A stretch of 64,000 nt of DNA from Lunularia cruciata (lineage: Eukaryota > Streptophyta > Marchantiopsida > Lunulariales > Lunulariaceae). Below the pieces are notes generated by a model, which saw only the letters and a program-made list of their open reading frames with translations, was not told the DNA's origin and ran no database searches. The stretch lies in the NCBI GenBank assembly GCA_948567375.1, contig OX419759.1, positions 38,355,493 through 38,419,492 of the forward strand, read 5' to 3'. Below, piece after piece: positions 52,691 to 64,000 of this stretch. Each line of letters opens with the position of its first letter. Within the stretch, counting starts at the first letter, position 1. The position numbers were made by a program, and so were the translations under genes.

Positions 52691-53745
52691 CTTCATCATG
52701 ATCTTCTTACATCTTATTCTCATGGAATATCACATTCCTACTTCTTATGAATTTGTTATTTTCAAAGTCCAAAGCATATAATCATACTCGTTACTCCAAT
52801 CACCAAACTTGATGTGTACTTGCCACCACCCGGGTATGAGAATCACCCATCAAAGGAACTTATTATAGTCAAGCCACACGCACTCTAGCTAAGAGAATCC
52901 AGGTGGTGCTCACCGGTCTCTATCTACCATAGCCAGGAACTCAAAGGCTCAACATCATAGAAGTGAGCTCTTTGGAGCTGCACTTCAAAAGTATACCCCT
53001 GGACTTGAGCTAGGTCTGAAACCTTAACAGTCCTGCTAATGACACACTCGACGATGCAAATGGTGCAAAGTGAAGGCGGGCCCCACCATGAAGGCAGTAC
53101 TCTGAACATGAAATCTGACCGTCAGAAAGTAGTCTATGGAAAATTACCAAAATAACTCTAACTACTATCACTACAACTCCAATGTCCAAGTAATCTAGAT
53201 GCAACACTACAAATGATGTGATAAATGAGATTCATATAGTATGCAAAGAATCTCATTTATAAGTATACAATTATTGCATTCTGACACCCCATTTTGCCCC
53301 GACGAGTGTAAGGTACCAAAAATTGTTGCTTTATACCTTGGGAAGAACAATAGTTGTCCAATGTTGTCACATTGAAGCATTTTGAACTTTGCGAGAAAAT
53401 GATGTATCTCAACGTTGGTAGAATACCAAGTAAAACGAGTTAAAGCTTCAGATTCGTTCTACATGAGGTGAAGAAAACATTATAGAGAAAAACAATGATA
53501 ACTAGAATGTGTAGAGGAGATATATGACCGTAAATGTATGAATAGATTGAAATCAAGTTACTCATTGGCTCGAGTAACAAGTTTGGTAGAAATTTTTTTA
53601 CTTGATTGTTTCTCATACCGACATGTGGTACATCGGAAAGGCTTTCTTTTTTAGTGTAATTGGGTACATCTACAACCATATCATTCAAAAATAATTTGAT
53701 GTAATCAATAAGTGCTAATATGGCCCAATTGGCGGTGCCAAAAAT

Positions 53746-54200
53746 CTAGAGGATTAACATGCACATTGGTACATGCATGGATTCGAGAAGGAGAACTATG
53801 ACTCCAAGGTGATATAAGTCTTCTGTCAATGGGCAGTTTATAATTAGATTGCCATGAGGATCATGTAATGTAATGTACAATGTTTTGTTGCGCATCAAGG
53901 CAGGTCCACCCGAAATATAGAGTTGCTTGATGGAGAAAAGATTTCTCCTTAAGCTTGGTATATGAAAATAGTTTTTCATGCTTTTTGAATCACTTTGCGG
54001 AAGTCAAACAGTCACTTAGCCTGAACCAAGTATGTCTTGAGTGGAGTTATCACTAAGATATGCCATTTGTGGTATAGCATAATGTTCATAAACAAAACAA
54101 ACAAACTATTTTTTGAATGAGCCATATTGTGGATAGCTCCAAAATCAAGATGCCAAGAATTATCTTGGTTTGAGCAAGATGTAGTACTATAAAAAAGCAC
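53746..54200 (-). pseudogene. Protease remnant of broken copia element
   Basis: The minus-strand reading 'DNSWHLDFGAIHNMAHSKNS' is the copia protease active site with D-S-G changed to D-F-G. The end motif 'IPSLRRNLFSIKQL' lies at about 53960. A short segment to 53440 may be the integrase start but lacks a clear motif. Confidence 0.78.
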
Positions 54201-56799
54201 TGTTTATAAATAAACAATTGAATTCGCTTGAGGTCTTGATGTGCTTGAAGTTGACGTAGATTCATTAGTAATTCATTTTCTACAATCCTTGAAATGATGC
54301 CAATAAGATAGAAACATTTCATCTTCATATTGGGAATTCTCTGATTTTTTGTAAAAGGTACTGGTGAAGATGGATCTCTGGTTATCCATCTTCATCGAGG
54401 AGCTGAAGCATTAAAAGATCCATTTTTACCTTTGTAAAAATTCTTATTTTTATAGTTTGTTACATTAAACTTGTCTTTTGAAGAAGAATTACCCTTAAAA
54501 CTTAAAGGATACAATGCAGTTGTGTGCTCAAACATATGAGTTTTAACATTTTCTCCTCCTAAAAGAGATATGTTATAATCTTATGCAAGGTCAGATTTTG
54601 TTGAAAATTTTGGAAAGTGTTAGGCATGTTGCGCATCATAGTCATCACGTTTGATTTTTGTCAGAAGTTTAAGTCTTACCGAAGATAATTGATCAACCAA
54701 AGTTCTGAACAGATGAACATGTTTAGTAACACTGTTACCTTCCTTCATTTTCAGTCTTTGAAGTTCATCTTGCAAGTACATCTTTGTGACTACATCTTGA
54801 GTTTCATATAATTGCTCAGAAAATAGTCTAAGTCTCAGAGGTACATTGTGCAGAACTTACATGATGAATCTAACAGTCATCAAGTCAATTCATTATAATA
54901 GATAACGCAAAAACCTTACTTGAGTCCCAATCAGCAATGCTGCCAGGCCTGTTAATGCCAAAGGTAGAGTTGTAGCAACTACTTGACCAGAATGTGTGGG
55001 AGTACCATCACTAGGTTGCGTGGGTCAGGGTTGAGTTCCTAGACTACCCCATGAGACCTGTAGCTTGAAGAAACATGCTCATATGTCATGTCCATATGAA
55101 ATAATGTGTCACATTAAGTTTCCGTATATTTTCAATCTTTAAATGTAGTTTGCCGCAACATCATGGTAGATGTTAAATAAAACAAAATTGTCAATGTTGG
55201 TCGTCAGACCTTGAAGAATAATGTTCTTCCTGGAGTATAACTAAGGGGTTAAATCCAAAAACATCTTTCAAACAAATGTGGCTTCGCATGTGGAACAAAG
55301 AGTCCTTTGTACCCTGAAAATTCAAAAGAAATTCGGGTCGGGTTGATCAAGCAGCAACAAATGATCAGTTTGGGTCAAATCAAGTGGCTTCGTGCAGCGA
55401 ATGGCCGCTACACGTTGATCGCAGCAGGCAAGCTCCAAATTAGTTGCTCCGGGTCGCTGCGCATTGATTGAGTAACGAGGCGTCCTTTACATTGGATTCA
55501 ATTGGGTTCACTTGTTGATCCAATTCACATATAATAGGTCACTGGTAACAACTTAAGCAACCTTTTTCACGGTGCTTCAATGCTTACTCTGACTTTATAA
55601 GGTGTTTAGTTTGAAAGCAGCATCCAAACTTTGGGTCAAGAAAAACAAATTGTGAGAATTTCTCTCCAGAACTAGCAATCAGCAGATTTTCAGGGAATAA
55701 AAAGTGTCCTTTTTTATCTTCATTCGGCTCCAAGAACTTCAGGAATCTAAAACTAACTAACTGTAAAGTTTAAATTGCTCTACTACCATGTGAGAAAAAA
55801 ACCAGGGAGAAAGAGTTCACTTTGTCAATCACATGATGTGATCACAAAATGAATTAACAAAACTTGTGTGTTCGTACAATGACAGATAGTAAAGTAAAGG
55901 TAGATCTCTAAGAAGCGAAAAGTCACCATTTACAAGACGACTGACTATTCAATATGAACCGACCTCACCGACTAGGACTAATCTAATGTCGATTAGACAA
56001 CCGGATATAAAATAAACAGTTGCTATATTCTATAACATACAGTTTACTGCCGCATATAATCAATGTGTTTCACTAGTTAACAAGTTTAAGAGGCTTACTA
56101 TTCATGTCAGTTCTTTTAATTGACCATAATCTAATCATGTTGTGGTAAAAAGCTGGACTGGTGCTCTAAGTGTTCTTTATCATTAAATTGCATGACTGAT
56201 ATCTAAAGGACACTTCTACAGACTATGGTAACCTCAACGCATCTTGCACATTGCAGCCTTGAAAGAACTGATTCTTCTAAAAATAGTTGCATTTTTAATA
56301 ACTCTTTTCTGCGGCGTCACAAATTGTATAAGAGAATGTCGTTCCGGAATTACCAACAAACTCGGTTCAAGGAAGTGAATTATCGGACGCGTTCCTGTAG
56401 GCTGTTCAGTTCTTTACTTTAGATGACTGTTGCTGACCTCCCTCTGCCTTCGAGCCAGTGCTCAGGGGAACATTGATTCTTGAATTCCGTGTCTTCCGAC
56501 CCTGCGTCATCTCAAATACGTAAATCTTCGTTCTCTTTGTTCTGATTCTTCCCCCGCACATCCAGATAATTTTGTCAGCTTTTAGAACGTTGCACATTTT
56601 TGGTCTACAATCCAGCGATTGAGCTCGTGATTACAGCAGAGATGAGTCCAGAAGTATTGTCAGTGACCGGTTGATAACTAAATGAACGTAGGTTTGAAGG
56701 AGTCTCCAATAAAGAGAAGTTTGCTGCGTGACCCTGATATTTGAATATGGTATCCGGGTGTATGGTGATCGTCGGCTCTGCGCACAAATCGTATTCTCA

Positions 56800-57670
56800 A
56801 ACGTGTGTTAAAGAGCGGAATGAAGGAGACGTGGATAGACGAAGTTCCATTGAGAAACCTTTCATCATCTGCTTTGCTCATCATCGTTGAGTTCATATAC
56901 TTTCGATGTTTTGAGTTCCACAAACATAAGTCTACCAGAAAATTATGGACAGATAGATTGAGAATTTGCCAAGTGGCAGACTTTCTTAACTATCAACCTG
57001 CTTGAGAAGCTAATATGGCAAATCCTTTTCTTTGATCCATGTGAGGTGATGCAGGATCTCACAATTGCCATTACCATATTTTATATCTGTAGTTTGACTC
57101 TACGTTGTACGGTTCAATTGTCTGTCGTCGTTGACTTACTTCCGCTGTTTGATATTTTCGAACAGTCAAAGGAAAAATTTGGCTGTCATTTCGTCCTGTC
57201 TAATTTCAGCAATCAACCAATATCGTTCAACTGCTTCAGCGACGCAACATGTCAGAACAACACTCAACACCTGGTTGGAGATCATGCGCCAACCAGACCT
57301 GAAGAATGGTGGAAGGAAAACACAGGATACACCCTCCTTAGGCTAGATAATATATGGACGATTCAGGCAAGTAGATTTCTGGTGCATTTGTCAAATCTAA
57401 TGCTGCTTTCCTCGTGCATTTGTCAAATCACATGCTGCTTTCCGCGTGCATTGCTGGATTTGTATCTTCCTAAGCTCACCGTGGCTTTAGTTATTGTGGA
57501 AGGAAAGATAGCTTTGTGAAATACAGGAGAGATGATTTTGTCATGAATACTCTAGATCTGTACTGCAGATCATTGTCGTTCAAGGAGCTTGTGAATCTGC
57601 GGGGTTAGTGAGAAATTTTGGACATGTTCATGATCTCGAACTTTACCTCCGTCTCCTGATTCGGGAGATC
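56800..57670 (+). repeat. Diverged duplication, copy B
   Basis: The partner of 48790-49650, about 8 kb away in direct orientation. Copy B has an internal short duplication of 'gtgcatttgtcaaatc' near 57387-57430. The two copies flank the broken copia element. Confidence 0.65.
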
Positions 57671-57820
57671 CTGGAAGCACTACCCTCGTAAGTGAAGAGG
57701 GTAGCAGGTAAGAAGTTAAAGATCAGTGACATGACGAGAGCAACCATTGGCGGTTCCCAAAGAGAGGTCGGCATGAGACTGTTCAGTGGATTCATCGTCT
57801 AAACTTTCCCATTTCCCTCT

Positions 57821-57979
57821 TCTATTTAGTATATTTTAGACAAAGTGTGTTCGTTGCTCTACATAGTACAGTGGCTCGTGCAATCCTCTTCTATTTAGCA
57901 TATTTTAGACAAAGTGTGTAGCATATTTTAGACAAAGTGTGTCCGTTGCTCTACATAGTACAGTGGCTCGTACAATCCT
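57821..57979. repeat. Compound tandem repeat (69-bp unit with 23-bp inner repeat)
   Basis: A unit starting 'tctatttagtatattttaga' at 57821 recurs at 57890. The second copy carries an extra tandem copy of a 23-bp piece starting 'tagcatattttagac'. The shared end is 'cagtggctcgt.caatcct'. Confidence 0.92.
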
Positions 57980-58097
57980 AGGAAAACAATCACATTATGC
58001 TCCAATTGTGTGTAGACAGTATGGCTTGCATAGCTCAGATATCTCAGGTGCGATAGGGCAGATTTCTAGTATAGACTCTATTGGGGCTTAGCCCCAT

Positions 58098-58152
58098 ATT
58101 ACCTTTTTTTTGTCTCTCCCTTGTAGTGCTTGATGGGGTCTTCCCATCCTTC
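58098..58152 (+). repeat. Dispersed repeat, inverted match to 36784-36837
   Basis: The blocks 'cccttgta' and 'gcttgatggggtcttcccat' recur in reverse complement upstream of the hexokinase gene, within an otherwise unrelated neighbourhood. The pattern suits the 3' tail of a LINE or SINE family (inference). Confidence 0.75.
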
Positions 58153-58738
58153 ATTTTTCCTAAGCGGTCGCCTTTCTTATCAATGGGACTGCACCTAAAC
58201 AGGTGCTTCTGGCAGACTGAGTCTTAGTGGCTGACGGATGTCAATGGGAGTCCGAAGACTACTATCATTGTTGCTCCAAATGCTATACATTTTGTCCAAG
58301 TCGTCTTCAGAGTCTCAATTGTGATTGTACTTTTTGGAAGTGATTTAACTTGATGTATCGGGTCTGGCAAGGAAATTTACGTACCTGATATATTGGACAT
58401 ATTTCATGGCAATAACCACGAGCATCTGAAATTCCTTTCTAAGGTTTTGTATGTAGGACGTACAAGCTGACAATCTACGCGCTCTTAGCACCATGCAATC
58501 AGCACAGTAAACTCCTGCAGTAAGTCTCGAATCCAGCGATCAAATTAAACTCATTTTGAAAGCTCAATGCACCGTCTAGATTGTAGACAGTAGTACTGGA
58601 CGAAGAAATGGCCCTTGAAGCAGCTCTTTGGATCTTTTCTTGGAGAAGATAACGGAGTGTTCCGAGAATCCCTGAGAAGTTGATGTCGTTCTTGTCAATC
58701 ACGTCATAAAAGATAGATATTAAGAATCGCAGACGACG

Positions 58739-58985
58739 GTAAGTACATGCACCGGAAGGAGATTGTGCAAATGTCAACTATTGTCCTCGAAAACTAGAAG
58801 TGAATAACAAAGATCGTATACTTCTAATTTTTGTGCACAGTTAACGTAAAGAGGAAGGCAACGACGTAAAGTGCATGCACCATAAGGAGATTATGCGAAT
58901 GTTAAGTTTTGTCCTCAGAAACTGGAAGTAGATAACAGAGATCCAATACTTCTCGTTTCTTGTGTGCACTGTCAAGGTAAAGTGT
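58739..58985. repeat. Diverged 127-bp tandem duplication
   Basis: Copies start at 58739 and 58866. Shared blocks are 'catgcacc.aaggagatt', 'tgtcctc.gaaact.gaagt', 'gataacagagat' (with one change) and 'atacttct'. Divergence is roughly one base in five or six. Confidence 0.88.
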
Positions 58986-59473
58986 AACAAAATTTTGCTA
59001 TCTGATTTTCCAGAAGCAAGGTCTTGAATAAATGTGTCTGGAAGATTTGACCAAAATTGACTCGAAGCAAGATTAGCTTTAATCTCCTTCCCCGCGGACA
59101 AGGGCACATAGCAACTGTACATACGCTGCTCTTGACAGTGTCTGTACCCCTGGACGGTCTAATGATCTAACGACGGTCGTTGATGATGTTTGTGGAGGCG
59201 ATGGAGCAACGAATTACTTGGAGGTCTATCCGCCTTTGTGACTAGTCAAAGACATGTCGCTTCACAAGGAAATATGTGTTGCTCATTTGTATGTGAATAC
59301 TGGAGGAGCGATATGTTTGATGCTCGCAAGTGCGCAACTTCAACACCAAAAGCCGGAGAATTGGATATCTATCGCAGATGGGGAATGCTCAAGTATGCAC
59401 CCAATACCCTAAGATCCCAGGATGATAATGTACCAGGGAAAAGTGTTGCGTTATTCATCTATAGTCGGTAGAA

Positions 59474-59498
59474 ATACTATCACAAACGGTGATAGTAT
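59474..59498. repeat. Perfect 10-bp inverted repeat, 5-bp loop
   Basis: ATACTATCAC and GTGATAGTAT are separated by AAACG. Confidence 0.9.
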
Positions 59499-59681
59499 AA
59501 ACGGCTTGGCCCTGTTCTCCAACAATGTTGGAAAGAGTCGACACAAGTACGGATTTTGAAACGATAAAGTTTCCCCAATCTTCATCTAAACCAGAACTGG
59601 TCACTTGCGTGAAGGCGAATCAATGAACGGGACTGATGACTATGACTGAATACTTGAACTGTAATAAGGGAGATGAAATAC

Positions 59682-59714
59682 GGGAATGCAGTGTATGTGA
59701 TACATTGCATTCCC
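59682..59714. repeat. 14-bp inverted repeat, 5-bp loop
   Basis: GGGAATGCAGTGTA and TACATTGCATTCCC pair with one G-T opposition around a TGTGA loop. Confidence 0.9.
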
Positions 59715-60681
59715 AAATGGAAGGCTGAAAATTCGCGGAAATAAAGACGGAGATGTGTGGATGCAAGCTATGTTATCCATTAGGCCAGTACTACACAGCA
59801 AACTGACATTAAACAGTAACCTCGGATAGACTGACAATATGGAGCGAAATGACCATGTAACAGCATATCTCGACACAAAATGAATGCCCCTTCTATTTGT
59901 GACTGAAGAATGCTAAGCATGGACGGATGACTAACACTATCACTTGCATAAAAAGGCATGTAACGGCATGTTGTTCAGAATTACATCATAAGAACAGCTA
60001 GTTGAAGACTCAAAACCTGATCACCTGGTATCTGCAGAGTTTAAAGTCCACGAGCTAGAAACGTCAGTACAGCAGAATTTCTTTTAAGGAGAAAAGAGAG
60101 GAGAAAGCTGATCACCCCAAAAAGGGAACGAGAGATCCAAGGGATTGCAAGAGTTCAGGAAAAGAGGCAAAACACGTTCCATCCAAGTAGAGGGCCTCAT
60201 GATCATCTCCTGTAAACTCCACATATGCAGGATGAATGGGGATAATACGTCACAAGCCAAGATTGCTCATACATTGCCATGGTGATCTTGCCTCCTCGAG
60301 TATATCCCAGAAGAGATGATTTGATAGTTCCCACCTCCAAATCAGTACCCTTCAGGAGTCGGAAACAGGATAATGCGACAGGCTGTGTGCGTGCACAAAC
60401 GGTAGCCTCGGAACATTCTTCGAATTATTTACAGGATGTCGCGAGAAGAATATAAGAGGGACAAGGTTGGCAGCTCTTTCACTGTCCTTACTCTGTTCCT
60501 GGCCTAGAACTAGAACGCCTAGATTGTGTGGATGCATCTGAAATTTTTGGTGCATCTGCACTAATTTCGACTAAAGTAGAGCGGCAAAAAAGTTTTCTAT
60601 CTGGAGGATAAACTGTTGTCGAGCTTCATAACCATGCTCAAGAATCAGCTGGCCTAGTTTGGACATTCCGCAATATGTTCA

Positions 60682-63483
60682 TCAAGTAACATTTTCCTCC
60701 ACTCTCTTCGACTTCGAGTCTGCCAATTCCTCCATTGTGAAGGCGTTGCCGTCTCCTGATGAAGGAAAAGGAAAAGCCAAATAAGAAAGAGATGTATAAA
60801 TGCTCATAAAATGTGATGCCATCACTGAGTGCCTTAATTCACAAAGATTAATATAACAGTATAAGTGGCTACTTGACTGACGCTACTGTTCGGATCCTAA
60901 TGATAATTAATAACTTCAATCTGCAATCAACAAAACAAGTGCAGGCAAGAGACTCCAAACAACTCCTACAAATCGGTGAAGGACGAGAATTTCGATCTTG
61001 AAATGAGCTACCTTGACCCCAACTTCGTGGAAGACGCTTCCCTTTCACAAATTTAACCTCAGAGTCAAATGGATACTTTTTTAACAACGCTTGTGCGTAC
61101 TCAGGGTACCCAAAATGAGCATAGGTCTTGGATACCCTTTTAACAGTCCCGATATCAGGCTTTACTCCCAATTCTTCCATATCTGCAAAGACCTTTAGCA
61201 TGTGACAAGTTTGAGGCAGCACCCAGGAAAGTGAGAAATATGTAATGCCTTGATGTGCACCCCAAAATAAATGGACAAGTACACTAATAAGCAATTTGAA
61301 ACTCGTGTCAAGAGAATATCTGCACTCTGGTCAAACGTTCCCTACATACAACCGACTTACAAACTTAAGCGAATATCAAAACAAACAAATCGTTGAGCAT
61401 AATTGACAGCCAGTATCACCCTCACCTTTAGCACTTCCTTCGGTTTTCCATATCGCTCGTACATGCTAATCATGCGCGAAAACATAGTTCGTGGAATACA
61501 CTCCATGTTGTCCTGGAGAACCTTCTCCCATAAAACTTCTGCTTCATCGACCCTTCCCTCATGATCAAGCGCTTCTAAAAGCATGAGATATGTAGCCAAA
61601 GTCTTCCCTTGGCCCTTATCAAGCATCCACTTCGTAACCTGTGATGAATCGAGAGAGATTAGTTGCAACTTGCGGAAGACGAGAGAAAAGAGCCACAAGG
61701 CCAGTGTGCTTTATTGTCCCACCGTTCAACCTTAAGGATTCTCTATTGACAAATTGTCCCTGTTTAAGAACCCCATCTTCTAAACGCATTTCGACCATCA
61801 AAGAAACAGCCCGCAGTCCACCCGACGAGAATGAGATGGTCGAAGTAGCGATCGACTCCGCTAGATGCGGCCTCTGAACCTCTCAAAGAGCCTATCAAGA
61901 TCCTCCAACAAAGAGTCACCGCCAGGAGCGGAGAGCAATCCTTTGCATCCTTTAGATCTGAGGGTTTTTACTGATAGATAAAGTGTAAGGTGGGCCCGAT
62001 GTGAACTTGCTCAGATCTGCATATTGGAACGTGACAAAGGGGAAGGCTGCTGCGATAACTCTTAAGGATGGATTGCACCAGATTTCTCTATCCCTCTTCT
62101 TTATCTATTGATTCACTACACGGGCTTGAAAACAATATCCATCAGGCCCGTTAGCTGGCAACAAAATTTCCAAAAAGAGGATGCTTCAGGCATGTATTTT
62201 CCAAGTCCTTTTGTCGCCATGAGAAAACTGGTTACTGATTCAGCATTTGTTCCAAGCGCCAACTAGCTCTCGAGACTTTTCCTGACGATTATCCACATTC
62301 TGATATTTGAATGCTGAGTCTAGGCAGAAAGATAAGGTACAACTTGAGGGATGCAAATACCTGGATGACACGCCTCCATTCTCCATCATCTCTCAAAACT
62401 TTCAATGCCTTCTTCACTGCAATCAGCGGAAATTCTAAATCCCAAGCAATCCACGCATCGAGAGTATTGTAAATCTCTTCCTTCACGTTCGACAAATTGT
62501 GCACCTTCATACACAGAGACATTGAGCTCGTAATGAATGGAGCTTCATATCTCCCCCATAAATAAAAATAAAAATGCCCAGTGGCTGCACCGAAACCACA
62601 TCACAATATTCCAAAATGACATTACTCGTGATTACATGCGAGCTTCTGATCTCCCCTGATAAGAAAAAGGGGCCAATGGCTGCACTGGAACTACCGCAAC
62701 TTTTCAAAAGAAACATACAAAATAGGAGTTAAACTACAATAAGAACGGGTTGGTGCTAAACAGGAAACTTACAACGTCAATAAGCTTTACAGACTTGGCA
62801 ATAGAGCCTCTCCTTGTTTTAGTCTTCCATTGTCGCGGGGCCCTGGGCCGAGGACCACCTCCAGCAGTAATCTGCCTTGCGCCGAAAGGCAACACAAGGC
62901 CACGAACTCTTCACTTTAGACTACATCCAATACGATGAAAGAGCTAAACCTTCAATCATGTGGATCAGCTGTCCGATACATTCTAGCGTGTACTGAAGGA
63001 ATGAATGCAAACACATGATACAGAACTGGTTCCTCCCTCATATAATGCACAGGCAATGCCAGATAGCTGACCTCAAGTTGTTGAGGCTCCCGGAATGCAA
63101 ATTTCTTCCGCTGCTGCGGATGCCCGGGGATTTCACCTCGACGGAGAGAAGGTCTGCGGACAATCACCTCAAACATTTCAATTTCTTGTCCAATAAAACC
63201 ACAGCTGAAAAGTTCGCCTTCTCACTTCCTTCACACAAAGCCACATCCAAAGACAACAGAAATTCAGAACAAAAACCACAAATCTTTGTCCAAATTCTTA
63301 CGCAGATTTGAAAAGTCTTTCTTGATCCGAAACCCTCTCACGGAGGAGGACTGGAGAAGTCGTATGGTCTGCCCACGAACCTATTGCTGCTGCAAACGGC
63401 CTCCCAGAAAGGCAATTTGAAAACCCTGCCACCAGGGTTTTGGCATTGTTCAGATTGCGCACAACTGCCGAGCACCTGAACAT
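60682..63483 (-). CDS. Short PPR protein, EMB1417/At4g21190-like, organellar
   Basis: A P-class PPR protein, probably RNA-binding in chloroplast or mitochondrion; the exact target is unknown to me. Seven minus-strand exons join in frame with GT-AG introns: 63483-63302, 63153-63072, 62871-62773, 62504-62361, 61638-61426, 61192-61012 and 60755-60682, giving 324 aa. The first 50 or so residues are Ser/Ala/Arg-rich and look like a transit peptide. A family-specific block follows ([20 protein letters not shown], then [20 protein letters not shown] and [14 protein letters not shown]). About three PPR units come next: [34 protein letters not shown] and [17 protein letters not shown]. The family's length is close to this. 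An in-frame ATG at 63528 would add 15 residues. The last exon is the least certain: if exon 6 is read through, translation ends at 60869 instead. Confidence 0.88.
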
Positions 63484-63528
63484 GGCGACGGACTGCGACT
63501 GGCAATTCGGAACCGACACGAGCTGCAT

Positions 63529-64000
63529 ACTAATAATCTCCCTTCAAAATCCCCTTAGATGCATCCCGTTCCTCCGAGTACACCCATCAATTTGGTCATT
63601 GTTTCATGCACTGATCCGAGTCCAATCTCGAAATCTCAATTCCGATGCTTGCCTTATGAGAATGTGGGAATGCCTGAGTGCGTAGGGTTACACCGCGCAT
63701 TGCCGGTTACTTTTCACAATCCTTTTTATCTTTGCTGGTTGTGGTTCTTGTCAATGCACCGCGCATCCCGGTTATATTTGACCTTTCGCAAGTTTAATGC
63801 ACTGGAATAACAATGGAATTGATCTGGTGTTCGGAGGAGCTCGGGAGAGTGTGGAGACGTGAAATGTCTATATTTACCGAGTGCTCTATGGCATATAGCA
63901 CTCTAGTGAATAGTCGTGTCTCTTTGTTTCTCAATTTCGGTTCCATTGGTCCTCTAGATCGAAAATTATTTTTCAATTTCGCAATCTAATGGTTCACTAG
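63529..64000 (-). promoter_or_regulatory. Upstream region of the PPR gene
   Basis: This must hold the promoter and 5' leader of the minus-strand PPR gene. I see no clear TATA box or other defined element, and no coding sequence. Confidence 0.35.

Larger units (their letters stand above)
50885..54990 (-). mobile_element. Broken Ty1/copia element, minus strand
   Basis: Minus-strand copia segments lie in order: Gag (about 54830-54640, 'KMYLQDELQRLKMKEGNSV'), protease, RT with YVDD and RNase H. No ORF is intact and no LTR pair could be defined. The RT and RNase H wording differs from the copia element at 21380-26339, so this is another lineage. The stretch 52780-53280 between RT and the upstream part has a different, more GC-rich character and may be a later insertion. 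Confidence 0.85.
54991..60681. other. Intergenic DNA between copia remnant and PPR gene
   Basis: About 5.7 kb without a supported gene. It contains copy B of the diverged duplication (56800-57670), a compound tandem repeat (57821-57979), a dispersed repeat (58098-58152), a 127-bp tandem duplication (58739-58985) and hairpins at 59474-59498 and 59682-59714. ORFs up to 157 codons (57046-57519) overlap the duplication and carry no recognisable motif. Confidence 0.5.

Noticed and set aside
57821-57979. CRISPR-like array
   Set aside because: The repeats are directly adjacent without unique spacers, and the context is eukaryotic.

Overview
The window looks like nuclear DNA of a land plant, probably a bryophyte or another non-seed plant. 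It holds two intron-containing plant housekeeping genes with short introns (about 130-720 bp), separated by long gene-poor DNA, and AT-rich Ty3/gypsy and Ty1/copia LTR retrotransposons in many states of decay. The lineage is inference only; I cannot name a species.

Layout. 1-419 is the end of a chromovirus LTR. 420-4480 is unassigned AT-rich DNA. 4481-5216 is a solo LTR with an intact 5-bp target duplication. 5430-31512 is one nested transposon complex. An old minus-strand Ty3/gypsy element, bounded by about 190-bp direct repeats, has been interrupted by three later insertions: a minus-strand chromovirus (7313-12843), a related plus-strand chromovirus (14130-20425) and a plus-strand copia element (21380-26339). 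Taking the insertions out leaves the outer element's Gag-like, RT, RNase H, integrase and PHD-finger segments in canonical order. The PHD-like finger, downstream of integrase where chromoviruses carry a chromodomain, is the most interesting coding signal here.

From about 32 kb the sequence changes character and is mostly old single-copy or weakly repeated DNA. 36.1-39.6 kb is more GC-rich and leads into a complete nine-exon hexokinase gene on the plus strand (39647-43587). Its predicted 511-aa product has an N-terminal membrane anchor and all the kinase motifs I looked for. 43.6-50.8 kb holds degraded DNA, one orphan exon-like segment and one copy of a diverged duplication whose partner lies at 56.8-57.7 kb. 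50.9-55.0 kb is a broken minus-strand copia element.

On the minus strand at 60682-63483 is a seven-exon gene for a short organellar-type PPR protein of the EMB1417/At4g21190 family, predicted at 324 aa. The two intact genes are far apart and I see no functional link between them. The non-coding DNA of the right half contains several short near-perfect hairpins and short tandem duplications.
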